A stretch of DNA of 64,000 nucleotides from JAMXLO01 sp963726125. Lineage in GTDB: Bacteria > Pseudomonadota > Alphaproteobacteria > Acetobacterales > Acetobacteraceae. Below are positions 45,980 through 54,923 of the stretch, piece after piece (the first letter of the stretch is position 1; the number at the start of each line of letters is the position of its first letter). Location: positions 62,001-126,000 of the forward strand of contig CAVSBG010000012.1 of assembly GCA_963726125.1 (NCBI GenBank). Reading direction: 5' to 3'. The notes under the pieces were generated by a model, which saw only the letters and a list, made by a program, of their open reading frames with translations, made no database searches and was not told the DNA's origin. A program made the position numbers and the translations under genes.

Positions 45980-46417
45980 GTCCGCACTCCTTTATTGAAT
46001 GCAGGAGACCCACCGGTCGCCTACATAGACACGCAGCATATGGCCGAACCGACAAAACGGAAGCCCTCTCGGAGCCGGCCCCACGGCGATTGCATTTGGC
46101 GACGCGCGGGGATGCGACCGCGACTGATGCAGCACAGGTTGTGACCGCGCTGCGGTTGCTCGTGTGATGCACGACAATACATTCTCGGTGGAACTTTGTA
46201 GTGGGTGGGCAGCAAGGAAGATTTTGCACCACAGAGACACAGAGGGCACAGAGTAAGTCACAGAAAAGTATAAATGCACTCTGTGACTTACTCTGTGCCC
46301 TCTGTGCCTCTGTGGTTCAATACTTTTAACTGCCTTCGGCGGTGCGCGGATCTGGCCCGTCGGCTACAGCCGCACTCCGCGCCGATCCAACTACGATTGC
46401 CCCGGAGCCCGCCCGCT
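45980..46417. other. intergenic region with long inverted repeat
   Basis: No gene. It contains the 37-bp inverted repeat at 46228-46316 (separate entry). The remaining bases show nothing I can interpret. Confidence 0.45.
46228..46316. repeat. long CACAGAG-type inverted repeat (37-bp arms, one mismatch)
   Basis: The left arm 46228-46264 begins ACCACAGAGACACAGAGGGC, the right arm is 46280-46316, and the loop is 15 bases (46265-46279). Arms differ at one position. The arms themselves contain repeated CACAGAG units. Weaker single copies occur near 15284, 25984 and 37380, so this is a dispersed intergenic family. Confidence 0.9.
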
Positions 46418-47266
46418 TCACCCCCGATGATCCAGCCCGATGTCCAACACCGTCGCACTGTGGGTCAGCCAGCCCACCGACAGCAGGTCCACTCCGGACG
46501 CGGCAATTGCCGGCGCGGTATCGGGTCGGATGCGGCCGGATGCCTCGGTGATGGCGCGCCCGCCGACGATCTCCACAGCCTGGCGCAGCATGTCCAGCCC
46601 CATGTTGTCGAGCAGTACGGCATCCACCGGCAGCGTCATCGCCTCCTGCAGCTGCGCCAGTGTGTCCACCTCCAGTTCGATCTTCACCAGGTGGCCGACG
46701 CCGGCCCGGGCGCGCTCCACGGCGTTGCGCACGCCGCCGGCGATCGCGACGTGGTTGTCCTTGATCAGCACCGCATCATCCAGGCCGAAGCGATGGTTCG
46801 ATCCGCCGCCAACGCGCACCGCGTATTTCTGTGCCGCCCGCAGCCCGGGCATGGTCTTGCGAGTGCACACCACCTGCGACTTGCTCCCGACGATGGCATC
46901 GACGATGCCACGCGTCGCGGAAGCCACGCCGGACAGGTGGCACAGGAAGTTCAGCGCGGTGCGTTCGGCCGTCAGGATGCCGCGCGCCGGCCCGCGGATG
47001 ATCGCGATCAGATCGCCTGGGGTAAGGCGGCTGCCGTCTGGACGTTCAACCAGGACCTCGATCGCCGGATCGATCAGGCGGAAGGCGGTGATGGCATAGT
47101 CGAGGCCCGCAACCACGCCGGGCTGGCGCGCCATCAGGGCACATTCCGTTCGCGCGCTGGCGGGGACGATGGCGTCGGTCGTCAAATCACCGGCACGCCC
47201 GAGGTCTTCAAGCAGCGCCGCGCGGACGGCGGGCTCGATCATGATGGCGGGGAGGGGAGGAATCAT
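46418..47266 (-). CDS. nadC: nicotinate-nucleotide diphosphorylase (carboxylating)
   Basis: 282 residues, full length. It makes nicotinate mononucleotide from quinolinate and PRPP, releasing CO2. Conserved blocks: NFLCHLSGVASATRG, CTRKTMPGLRAAQKYAV, VGGGSNHRFGLDDAVLIKDN, VKIELEVDTLAQL, and LLDNMGLDMLRQAV with EASGRI. It is 54 bases downstream of nadA on the same strand, so the genes form a de novo NAD operon. nadB is not adjacent. Confidence 0.97.
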   Translation of the reverse strand: MIPPLPAIMIEPAVRAALLEDLGRAGDLTTDAIVPASARTECALMARQPGVVAGLDYAITAFRLIDPAIEVLVERPDGSRLTPGDLIAIIRGPARGILTAERTALNFLCHLSGVASATRGIVDAIVGSKSQVVCTRKTMPGLRAAQKYAVRVGGGSNHRFGLDDAVLIKDNHVAIAGGVRNAVERARAGVGHLVKIELEVDTLAQLQEAMTLPVDAVLLDNMGLDMLRQAVEIVGGRAITEASGRIRPDTAPAIAASGVDLLSVGWLTHSATVLDIGLDHRG

Positions 47267-47320
47267 TGCTTCATGTTCCGTCTGTTTGCCAGTATGCGCG
47301 CACCGGATCGGGTTGGTGTC

Positions 47321-48304
47321 TCATCGCACCGCCAGCATCCGCTCGACGGCCTGGCGGGCGCGGACCGCGACAGCAGGGTCGATCGTGACCTCGTGGCGCA
47401 TCTCCTCCAGCGCGGTGCGGATATTGGCCAGCGTGATGCGCTTCATGTGCGGACACAGATTGCAGGGCCGGATGAACTGCACATCGGGATGATGCACCGA
47501 TACGTTGTCGGCCATCGAGCATTCGGTGATCAGCACCACCCGCGCCGGCTTCTCCCGCCCGACATAGGCCGCCATGTCAGCGGTCGAGCCGGCGTAGTCG
47601 GCCTCGGCGACCACCTCAGGCGGGCATTCTGGATGCGCGAGCACGATGACCCCGGGGTTCTCGGCGCGCAGCTCCCGGATCTGGGCCGCGGTGAAGCGCT
47701 CATGGACCTCGCAGTGCCCGGCCCAGGTGATGATCTTCACACCGGTCTGTGCGGCGATGTTCTGCGCCAGGAATTCGTCCGGCAGCATGATCACGCGCTC
47801 CACCCCGAGCAACTCGATGATCTTGCGCGCATTGCCGGAGGTGCAGCAGATGTCGGACTCCGCCTTCACCGCAGCCGAGGTATTGACATAGGTCACCACC
47901 GGAACACCGGGGTAGCGCTCGCGCAACAGGCGGACATCGGCCGCCGTGATCGACTCAGCCAGCGAGCAGCCGGCCCGTTGGTCGGGGATCAGCACGGTCT
48001 TGGTAGGGTTCAGCAGCTTGGCTGTCTCGGCCATGAAATGGACACCCGCCAGCACGATGGTGTCGGCTCTCGTCTTCATGGCCTCGCGGGCCAGTGCCAG
48101 GCTGTCGCCAACAATGTCGGCGACGCAGTGGAAGATCTCCGGCGTCATATAGTTGTGCGCCAGGATCACCGCATTGCGCCGGCGCTTCAGCGCCAGGATG
48201 GCATCGATGTCGTCAGCGAACACCGGCCATTCCATCGGCGGGATGAGGGTCTTCACCCGGTCATACAGCGGCGCGGTGCGGGCGATGGAAGCAGCATGGG
48301 ACAT
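47321..48304 (-). CDS. nadA: quinolinate synthase
   Basis: 327 residues. It condenses iminoaspartate with dihydroxyacetone phosphate to quinolinate, using a 4Fe-4S cluster held by three cysteines: those in DQRAGCSLAE, SDICCTSGNA and RPCNLCPHMKRI. Other blocks are ILAHNYMTPEI, VVGDSLALA-like VGDSLALAREA, LAGVHFMAETAK and WAGHCEVHERF. It is the first gene of the nadA-nadC unit, preceded by two palindromes that look like operators. Confidence 0.97.
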   Translation of the reverse strand: MSHAASIARTAPLYDRVKTLIPPMEWPVFADDIDAILALKRRRNAVILAHNYMTPEIFHCVADIVGDSLALAREAMKTRADTIVLAGVHFMAETAKLLNPTKTVLIPDQRAGCSLAESITAADVRLLRERYPGVPVVTYVNTSAAVKAESDICCTSGNARKIIELLGVERVIMLPDEFLAQNIAAQTGVKIITWAGHCEVHERFTAAQIRELRAENPGVIVLAHPECPPEVVAEADYAGSTADMAAYVGREKPARVVLITECSMADNVSVHHPDVQFIRPCNLCPHMKRITLANIRTALEEMRHEVTIDPAVAVRARQAVERMLAVR

Positions 48305-48316
48305 CTGAACTCTCCC

Positions 48317-48337
48317 TTATGCTCCGAATGAGCATTA
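48317..48337. promoter_or_regulatory. operator-like palindrome 1 upstream of nadA
   Basis: TTATGCTCCGAATGAGCATTA, 12 bases before the nadA start. Arms TTATGCTC/GAGCATTA are near-complementary. It shares the half-site ATGAGCAT with the second site just upstream. Given its place before nadA, a NadQ- or NrtR-type NAD-responsive repressor is the likely binder (inference). Confidence 0.6.
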
Positions 48338-48342
48338 CATCC

Positions 48343-48365
48343 CTTATGCTAGTGATGAGCATAAG
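48343..48365. promoter_or_regulatory. operator-like palindrome 2 upstream of nadA
   Basis: CTTATGCT-N7-AGCATAAG, a perfect 8-bp inverted repeat, 5 bases from site 1. Two tandem sites spaced about 26 bases centre to centre suggest cooperative repressor binding over the promoter. Confidence 0.65.
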
Positions 48366-48385
48366 GATGTCAAGGGCCAGGCGTC

Positions 48386-48490
48386 TTCCCTCTCCCGCGA
48401 AGCGGGGGAGGTAGGGAGGGGGTGCCGCCCACACTCTGTTCGCGCCCTCCCCTCAACCCTCCTCCGCTCCCCCGGAGAGAGAGGGGAGAG
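48386..48490. repeat. C-rich/G-rich intergenic repeat, diverged double copy
   Basis: CCCTCTCCCGCGAAGCGGGG followed by GAGGTAGGGAGGGGG, then CCCTCCCCTCAACCCTCCTC and CTCCCCCGGAGAGAGAGGGG. It resembles the elements at 24421 and 41996 in composition and palindromic layout. It lies between the divergently controlled nadA and the binding-protein gene and may serve as a terminator for the latter. Confidence 0.6.
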
Positions 48491-48498
48491 ACCCGGAG

Positions 48499-49731
48499 CT
48501 ACCTGTACGGATACATGATGTCGCCGGTCTTCAGATCCGGCGGCCAGAGGATCACCTCGGTGCTCGGCAGCTTGAACTGTTCGACGTCATTGGCCTTCAC
48601 GTTCTGGAACTGCACTTCCATCACCCGTGCCTCGGCCCATTCCCCGTCGGCGCCGAACTTCACATCCCCGACCACGGTCTTGAATGTGTGCGAACGCAGG
48701 TAATCGGCAAGCTTCGCCTGGTCGAGGCTCTTGGTTCCCTCGACCGCCTGCTGCAACACCTGCATGTAGCCGTAAGCAAATGGCGGCAGGTAATAGCCCA
48801 GCGGGTCGACACCGGTAGCGGGTGCCTTCGCCTGGTATTGCTCCAGGAACGCCTTGGCTTCCGGCGACGCCAGCTTCGACCACGGCAGCCAGAAGTCGTA
48901 GTCCACGATGCCGTTCAGCAACGGCCCGAGTTGCGTCTTGATGGCAGTGCTTTGCAGCCCGACCATGCCACCCCCGAACAGCCTGGTCTTCAGGCCGACT
49001 TCGCTTGCGGCGCGGATCATGCCAACGGTATCTGGCGGGTACGAACACACCAGCACGAGGTCAGGACTGGTCGCCTGGATTGCGCGCACGATCGGCGTGT
49101 AATCCGTCGTCGTCGGCGGATAGGTCTTGTCGTAGACGATCTTCAGATTGTTCTGCTTCGCCAACGCTCTGGCGCCATCCATCGCGTTGTGCGGGAACTC
49201 CGCATCGGCGCCGACGATGGCCAGCGTTTGCGGCTTGGGGTTCTGCGCCATCGCAGTGGCGAAAAAGCCGGCGGCAAAACTCTGTTTCGGTTCGGGTCCG
49301 CCCGTCGGCGTGAACGAGAAGTAGTTCGGATAGTGGAACTCGCTGTTCACCGCCAGGCCCAGCAGCCCGAGGAACGTGCGGTTGTGTTGCATGATGATCG
49401 GCATCGCCGGCGCGATCATGTTGGTCGCATAGCCGCTGACGACGAGATCGACCTTGTCCACGTCCAGCAGCTTTGTGTAGATGCCAGGAATAGTTGCTGG
49501 ATTGGACTGATCGTCGTAGTAGATCAGTTTCACCGGCCGGCCAAGCAGACCGCCTTTGGCATTGATGTCGGATTCCCAGACCTGCATCGCCAGCAGCGCC
49601 GCCTTGCCATTGGGCGCGAGCCCGCCGGTGAGCGCCATGCCGAAGCCGATGGTGATGGGATTCTCGGCGTGTGCCACGGCGAGGCTCGCGAGCATCGCGG
49701 CGGTGGCGAGTACAACGCGCCTCAACAGCAT
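48499..49731 (-). CDS. ABC transporter substrate-binding protein, branched-chain amino acid (LivJ-like) type
   Basis: 410 residues from ATG 49731 with AGGAGGAAA 7 bases upstream. Signal peptide MLLRRVVLATAAMLASLAVA then HAENPITIGFGMALTGGLAP, the start of the Peripla_BP_6 fold. Later blocks: GGLLGRPVKLIYYDDQS, YTPIVRAIQATSPDLVLVCS, GYYLPPFAYGYMQVLQQAVE. It captures a small carboxylate, amino acid or aromatic compound in the periplasm. No permease or ATPase genes are adjacent, so it is an orphan or works with a distant transporter. Confidence 0.92.
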   Translation of the reverse strand: MLLRRVVLATAAMLASLAVAHAENPITIGFGMALTGGLAPNGKAALLAMQVWESDINAKGGLLGRPVKLIYYDDQSNPATIPGIYTKLLDVDKVDLVVSGYATNMIAPAMPIIMQHNRTFLGLLGLAVNSEFHYPNYFSFTPTGGPEPKQSFAAGFFATAMAQNPKPQTLAIVGADAEFPHNAMDGARALAKQNNLKIVYDKTYPPTTTDYTPIVRAIQATSPDLVLVCSYPPDTVGMIRAASEVGLKTRLFGGGMVGLQSTAIKTQLGPLLNGIVDYDFWLPWSKLASPEAKAFLEQYQAKAPATGVDPLGYYLPPFAYGYMQVLQQAVEGTKSLDQAKLADYLRSHTFKTVVGDVKFGADGEWAEARVMEVQFQNVKANDVEQFKLPSTEVILWPPDLKTGDIMYPYR

Positions 49732-49856
49732 CCGTGTTTCCTCCTGCGTTAATCTTATCGTCATCCTATGGCGCGTAGTTGTGGCACGCCAGTGGGGACA
49801 TGTGGCATCATCACGTGGGGCAGACCGGATCTGAGCGGCCGACGGCAAAGGATGCC

Positions 49857-52439
49857 ATGGCAAATCCCTCTGGCTCAGCGATCGACCAGGATGGCACTCT
49901 CGGAGCGGCCATCCCGGATGATCCCGAGTTCGCCAGCCAGTGGTACCTGCTGAACACGGGGCAGGATGGCGGAACTCCGGGTGCGGATATCGATGTCGTG
50001 CCGGCCTGGAGCACGGCTACCGGCCAAGGCGTCACCATCGTCGACGACGATACCGGGACCGACTACACCAATCCCGATATCGCGCCGAACTACGACGCTG
50101 CCACCTCGCAAAGCCTCGATCCACCATTGAACGACGCATATCCGTTCAATCCTGACGGGGATTCCGAGATTGACCATGGTACCTGGACGGCCGGCCTGAT
50201 CGCTGCCGCCAACAACGACTACGGAATCGTGGGTGTGGCCTACGACGCGACGATCTCCGCCTTTCGCCTGCTGGATACAACGGCCGTGCAGAATGACCCA
50301 TGGGGCAGCGTCGCGACAGTGTTGGCCAACACCGCGAATTTCGACGTTGCCAACAATAGCTGGGAGTTCACCAGCGCACTGGCCGACTCAGTATTCAATC
50401 CAGACACCACGGTCGCGGTCGAGGCGCTGCTGACGGCTGCAACTACGGGGCGCGGCGGGCTCGGCACGATCAACGTATTCGCCGCGGGCAACGGCTTTCA
50501 GGACGGTGACGATACCAACCTCCACGCGTTCCAGAGCAGCATCAACGCGGTAACGGTCGCGGCGCTCAGCGACGACGGCAACGTGAATGCGCCTATCGGT
50601 CGATATTCCAACCCAGGCGCGTCGATCCTGGTCAGCGCGCCGGGCACCGACATCCTGTCGGACACGATCGTTGGACAGGGCGACGTCCCCGATGGCTCGG
50701 GTGTCCTCAACTTTCAATCGGAGCTTGAGGGTACTTCGTTTGCCGCTCCACTGGTCAGCGGTGTCGTTGCGCTGATGCTACAGGCCAACCCCAGGCTGGG
50801 TTTACGCGATGTCCAGGAAATACTTGCCTATACGGCGCGGCAGAACGATCCGCTCGACCCAACGTGGCAAATCAACGACGCGGTCAACTGGAACGGCGGC
50901 GGGCTGCACGTATCCAACGACTATGGGTTCGGCCTGGTCGATGCCGCCGCCGCCGTGGCGCTTGCCAGGAGTTGGACCACGCAGGACACGGTGAGCAACC
51001 GGACGATCGATTTGGTTGCTGCCCAGTCGACCGGCAGCATTGCCGCCGCCGGCAGTACGTTCAGCTTCATCGTTCCCGACAGCGATGCGCTGACCCTCAA
51101 TTGGGTGCGCGTGCAGCTTGATTTCGCCTTTGATACCTTCGATAACATCAAGATCGCGCTGACTTCGCCGGGTGGCGCAAGCAGTGTCCTGCTCGATCAG
51201 CCAAATGATGGCAGCGGTGCGAATGTCTTCGATGATTCCGTGCAGCTCAGCAGCGATCAGTTCTGGGGGCAGAATTCCGTTGGCACCTGGACGGTGTCGT
51301 TCAGCAACGCCAATCCATCGTTTGGCAGTCTCGGAACGCTGTTCAGTGCCGGTCTGGTCCTGGTCGGTGATCCGCCGACGGGGAGCAATACGTACATATA
51401 TACCGATGAATACAATGTAGAGGCCGGTGCGGATGCGGCGCGTGAGGTGCTCAGCGATCCTGGCAGCAGCGGCGATACGCTGAACCTCGCCGCCGTCACC
51501 GAAGCGTGCAGCATCGATCTGGTTGCCGGAGCAGGCGGCAATATCGGCGGCACGCCATTTGTCATCGGCTCCGGCACTTGGGTCACGACTGTCTATACAG
51601 GCAGTGGTGACGACACAATCGTTGTCAATGGCCTGACCGACAGCATCACGTCCGAGGGTGGTTCCGACACTGTCGTATTTCCCAATGCGCGCGCGGATTA
51701 CACGATTGGCGGATCGGTCGGTCGCACGATGGTGACGCTTGGCGATGTCACCGACACGTTGAACAACGTCACCGCGCTGCGTTTCGCCGATCAAAATGTG
51801 ACGGTGAGCAACCTTAGCCTGATCGCCTGTTTCGCGCCTGGAACCCGCTTGCGCGGTGAGGAGGGCGACGTGCCGGTGGAGGCCATGTGCGTCGGAGATC
51901 GGATCTGCGCACACTTCGCGCGGACGTCCGCGCCGATTATTTGGATCGGGCGACGCCGGGTCGACTGTTCACGGCACCCAAGGCCGAATGTCGTCTGGCC
52001 CGTGCGCATCGTCGCCGGCGCGTTTGGCAAACGCCTGCCGAACCGGGATCTGTTGCTCTCGCCGGACCATGCGGTGTTCGTGGACGATGTGCTGATCCCG
52101 GTGAAATACCTGATCAATGGCATGACCATCTTGCGGGAACCGATCAACTCGATCACCTACCTGCACGTTGAATTGCCACGCCATGACGTCGTACTGGCGG
52201 AGGGGCTGCCGGTGGAGACCTTCCTGGATACATGCAGCGGCTCTGTCTTCGCCACACGGGCTGACACCGTGGCGTTGCACCCGGATTTCGGGTCGCGTGT
52301 CTGGGAGGCGGAGGGTTGCGCACCGCTTGTCATCGTCGGTCCGACGGTCAACGCGGTGCGGCGACGGTTGCAACGGCGCGCGGTTGCGCTGAAGGGTTCA
52401 CGCGCGCCTGGCATCTGGCCTATGCTGCGCACGGTTTGA
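49857..52439 (+). CDS. subtilisin-like (kexin type) protease with P-domain, RTX-like segment and C-terminal Hint domain
   Basis: 860 residues from ATG 49857 (AAAGGAT upstream). The S8 catalytic residues are all present: Asp63 in VTIVDDDTG, His107 in DHGTWTAG, Ser294 in GTSFAAP. A proprotein-convertase P-domain covers about 373-507 (VQLDFAFDTFDNIKIALTSP, WGQNSVGTWTVSF). RTX-like YTGSGDDTIVVNG lies at about 580, and a Hint_2 domain from about 657 (ACFAPGTRLRGEEGDVPVEA, HAVFVDD, LHVELPRHDVVLAEG). No signal peptide, consistent with type I-like export. The Hint domain probably self-processes the C-terminus. It is intact, unlike the related Hint protein at 9620. Confidence 0.88.
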   Translation: MANPSGSAIDQDGTLGAAIPDDPEFASQWYLLNTGQDGGTPGADIDVVPAWSTATGQGVTIVDDDTGTDYTNPDIAPNYDAATSQSLDPPLNDAYPFNPDGDSEIDHGTWTAGLIAAANNDYGIVGVAYDATISAFRLLDTTAVQNDPWGSVATVLANTANFDVANNSWEFTSALADSVFNPDTTVAVEALLTAATTGRGGLGTINVFAAGNGFQDGDDTNLHAFQSSINAVTVAALSDDGNVNAPIGRYSNPGASILVSAPGTDILSDTIVGQGDVPDGSGVLNFQSELEGTSFAAPLVSGVVALMLQANPRLGLRDVQEILAYTARQNDPLDPTWQINDAVNWNGGGLHVSNDYGFGLVDAAAAVALARSWTTQDTVSNRTIDLVAAQSTGSIAAAGSTFSFIVPDSDALTLNWVRVQLDFAFDTFDNIKIALTSPGGASSVLLDQPNDGSGANVFDDSVQLSSDQFWGQNSVGTWTVSFSNANPSFGSLGTLFSAGLVLVGDPPTGSNTYIYTDEYNVEAGADAAREVLSDPGSSGDTLNLAAVTEACSIDLVAGAGGNIGGTPFVIGSGTWVTTVYTGSGDDTIVVNGLTDSITSEGGSDTVVFPNARADYTIGGSVGRTMVTLGDVTDTLNNVTALRFADQNVTVSNLSLIACFAPGTRLRGEEGDVPVEAMCVGDRICAHFARTSAPIIWIGRRRVDCSRHPRPNVVWPVRIVAGAFGKRLPNRDLLLSPDHAVFVDDVLIPVKYLINGMTILREPINSITYLHVELPRHDVVLAEGLPVETFLDTCSGSVFATRADTVALHPDFGSRVWEAEGCAPLVIVGPTVNAVRRRLQRRAVALKGSRAPGIWPMLRTV

Positions 52440-52454
52440 TAGAGGGAGCGTGCC

Positions 52455-53360
52455 ATGCAGGACCTCGATGAATTCACCGTCACCGATGCGGCGCTGGAGC
52501 AGATGGCGAAGACGCCAGATCCTCGGATGAAGGAAATCATGGACGCGGCGGTGCGCCACCTCCACGCCTTCGCCCGTGATGTCCGGCTGACGCCGGCAGA
52601 ATGGCTGACCGGCATCCAGTTCCTGACCGCGGTGGGCCAGGCGTGCACGCCGTTCCGCCAGGAGTTCATCCTACTGGCCGACGTGCTGGGGGTCAGCGCG
52701 CTGGTGAACGCGATGCACGACAAGCAGGCGCGCGAGTTGGGGACGCAGAGCAGCCTGCTCGGGCCGTTCTACCGCGAGGGCGCACCCGATCTGCCGCTGG
52801 GTGCCAGCATCGTCGCCAATCCGTCCGAGCCGTTGATCGTGGTGTATGGGCGCGTTACCGACAACGATGGCGCGCCGATCCCGAATGCCCTGGTGCAGGT
52901 GTGGCAGACCAGCGAACACGGCCTCTACGATCTGCAGGCCGAGAACGCTGCGGAGATGATGGACCTGCGCGCGAATTTTCGGACCGACGCGGACGGCTAC
53001 TATCATTTCCGCACAGTGCGCCCACTTGGCTATTCCATTCCGATGGATGGACCGGTCGGCGCGATGGTAACGGCACAGAACCGGCATGGCTTCCGGCCGT
53101 CGCACATCCATTTCCTGATCGGCGGCGATGGTTGTCGTGAGCTGGTCACCGCGCTCTATTTCGGCGATGACAAACATATCGATTCCGACACTGTGTTCGG
53201 CGTGTCGGGTTCCCTGGTCGTGGCTGCGAAGGATGATCCGGCGTCACCGATCCCAGGGCTCAAGGCGGTGCGCTACGACTTCCGGCTGGCACATGCGACA
53301 GAGGGGGACACCGGTCGCGTGGGGGCGGACCCGTCGAAGCTGATGAAGGCGGCGGAGTGA
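52455..53360 (+). CDS. intradiol ring-cleavage dioxygenase, hydroxyquinol 1,2-dioxygenase-like
   Basis: 301 residues, GGGAGCG upstream of ATG. The non-haem Fe(III) ligands are visible: Tyr158 (HGLYDLQ), Tyr193 (LGYSIPMDGPVG), His217 and His219 (RPSHIHF). The N-terminal helical dimerisation domain has FARDVRLTPAEWLTGIQFLT, typical of catechol and hydroxyquinol 1,2-dioxygenases. It opens the aromatic ring between two hydroxylated carbons. A cyclase-family hydrolase follows at 29 bases, so aromatic catabolism is probable. No maleylacetate reductase is adjacent. Confidence 0.92.
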   Translation: MQDLDEFTVTDAALEQMAKTPDPRMKEIMDAAVRHLHAFARDVRLTPAEWLTGIQFLTAVGQACTPFRQEFILLADVLGVSALVNAMHDKQARELGTQSSLLGPFYREGAPDLPLGASIVANPSEPLIVVYGRVTDNDGAPIPNALVQVWQTSEHGLYDLQAENAAEMMDLRANFRTDADGYYHFRTVRPLGYSIPMDGPVGAMVTAQNRHGFRPSHIHFLIGGDGCRELVTALYFGDDKHIDSDTVFGVSGSLVVAAKDDPASPIPGLKAVRYDFRLAHATEGDTGRVGADPSKLMKAAE

Positions 53361-53388
53361 CGGCACTGACGGGATGGAGGTGGCCGGC

Positions 53389-54177
53389 ATGTCGCGTCAG
53401 CTGATCGACATCTCCGTGCCGCTGAAGGCGGGGATCAAGAGCGATCCCCCGCACTCATTGCCGCAGATCGAATATATGGACCACCACATGACCGCGCCGG
53501 CGATGGCGGAGTACATGGGGGTGCAAGTCGATCAGCTGCCGGATGGTGAATACGCCGCCGTGGAGCGGTGCAACATCAGCACGCATAACGGCACCCATCT
53601 GGATGCGCCATACCACTACTTCTCATCGATGAACCATCGGCTGAAGCCGGGCGGCGAGCCGTCGTGGCGTATCGATGAGGTGCCGCTGGAATGGTGCTTC
53701 CAGCCAGCGGTGAAGCTGGATTTCCGGCATCTGCCGGACGGCTACGTCGCGACCCCGGGCGATGTCGAGGCGGAGCTGAACCGCATCGGCCATACCCTGA
53801 AGCCGCTGGAGATCGTCGTGGTGAATACCGCGGCGGGAGCCAAGTACGGCGACGACGACTACGTCGATTCAGGTTGTGGCATGGGCAAGGCGGCGACGCT
53901 GTGGTTGCTGGAACGCGGCGTGCGGCTGGTTGGCACGGACGGCTGGAGCTGGGATGCGCCATTCTCGCATACCCGCCGCAAAGTCGCGGAAACCGGCGAT
54001 GCCGGGCTGATCTGGGAGGGGCACCGAGCCGGCCGGGAAATCGGCTACTCACATCTGGAGAAGCTGCACAATCTGGAGCAGTTGCCGTCAGACGGGTTCG
54101 ACGTGGTGTGCTTTCCGGTGAAGATCCACCGTGCCTCCGCAGGCTGGACGCGCGCCGTGGCCATCATCGACGGCTGA
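53389..54177 (+). CDS. cyclase family protein (kynurenine formamidase-like metal hydrolase)
   Basis: 262 residues from ATG 53389, preceded by GGAGGT (an ATG at 53374 overlaps that site). The family metal motif HNGTHLDAP is at 66-74. Other blocks: LIDISVPLKAGIKSDPPHSL, VVVNTAAGAKYG, GVRLVGTDGWSWDAPF. Such enzymes hydrolyse amide or lactone-like substrates. Its pairing with an intradiol dioxygenase suggests an aromatic degradation step, but the substrate is not known. Confidence 0.88.
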   Translation: MSRQLIDISVPLKAGIKSDPPHSLPQIEYMDHHMTAPAMAEYMGVQVDQLPDGEYAAVERCNISTHNGTHLDAPYHYFSSMNHRLKPGGEPSWRIDEVPLEWCFQPAVKLDFRHLPDGYVATPGDVEAELNRIGHTLKPLEIVVVNTAAGAKYGDDDYVDSGCGMGKAATLWLLERGVRLVGTDGWSWDAPFSHTRRKVAETGDAGLIWEGHRAGREIGYSHLEKLHNLEQLPSDGFDVVCFPVKIHRASAGWTRAVAIIDG

Positions 54178-54182
54178 TGGCG

Positions 54183-54923
54183 TCAGGCTCTGCCCGGTTC
54201 CAGTAGCCGCAGGACCGCGCGTGCCAGTGATGCCGCGATGCCGCGGTCCGCGTTGGGCTTTACCACCCAGTAAAGCGTGCACAGGACGGGGCAAGCCACG
54301 GTGTAGGGCGCGAGCGTGGTAAACCAGAAGAATGCGTCCAGCATCAACACCATGAAGCCCTGCAGCGCCATGAACACCAGCGACACCGCCAGAGGAACCA
54401 GTGCCATCGCCCGAAGCAGCCGCCACGGCGACGTCCGTGCACACGCCAGCGCGGCGAACACGATGGCGGCCACCATGCCGAACCCGATCAGCACGATCCA
54501 GCCTGCCCAACCGCTGGTCTCCTGGTAAAGCTCGGCCAACGTCAACGGCACCGCCAGGATCAGGTCCAGCGCCAGCATCGCTGTGGAGACAACCGCCTGG
54601 CGCACGACGTCGGCCGTGTTACCCGAGGTGTCATGAGCAGCCGCAACGCCCTGGGCCATGCGCTGGACGGTCCCGCCGTAACTTGCCAGCAGGTTGTGCG
54701 GCGTGAAGCGGCTGATCGTGACGTAGACCTCGTTCTGCGTGATCAATGCGTCACGCACATAGAACTCGCTGGCCGACGACTGGATGAACCAGCCAACAGC
54801 CAGCACCACAACGACCGACGCCACGAGATCCATCAGGTAATGTGTCATCTGCCGCCTGATGTCGGGCCGCCGCGGCGCGGACATTACGGCTCCATTGGCT
54901 GTCGCGGAGCGCAGGTAATTCAT
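54183..54923 (-). CDS. integral membrane protein of unknown function
   Basis: 246 residues. Hydrophobic segments: LVASVVVVLAVGWFIQ (about 33-48), MLALDLILAVPLTLA (about 114-128), WIVLIGFGMVAAIVFAALA (about 141-159), ALVPLAVSLVFMALQGFMVL (about 174-193) and PYTVACPVLCTLYWVV, giving about five membrane spans. A 60-residue soluble loop follows the first. No family recognised. Convergent with the cyclase gene (5-base gap). Confidence 0.65.
   Translation of the reverse strand: MNYLRSATANGAVMSAPRRPDIRRQMTHYLMDLVASVVVVLAVGWFIQSSASEFYVRDALITQNEVYVTISRFTPHNLLASYGGTVQRMAQGVAAAHDTSGNTADVVRQAVVSTAMLALDLILAVPLTLAELYQETSGWAGWIVLIGFGMVAAIVFAALACARTSPWRLLRAMALVPLAVSLVFMALQGFMVLMLDAFFWFTTLAPYTVACPVLCTLYWVVKPNADRGIAASLARAVLRLLEPGRA

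Noticed and set aside
46274..48331. 685-codon open frame on the plus strand across nadC and nadA
   Set aside because: It is antisense to two clearly conserved genes; His/Arg/Asp-rich composition is typical of the reverse complement of GC-rich coding DNA.
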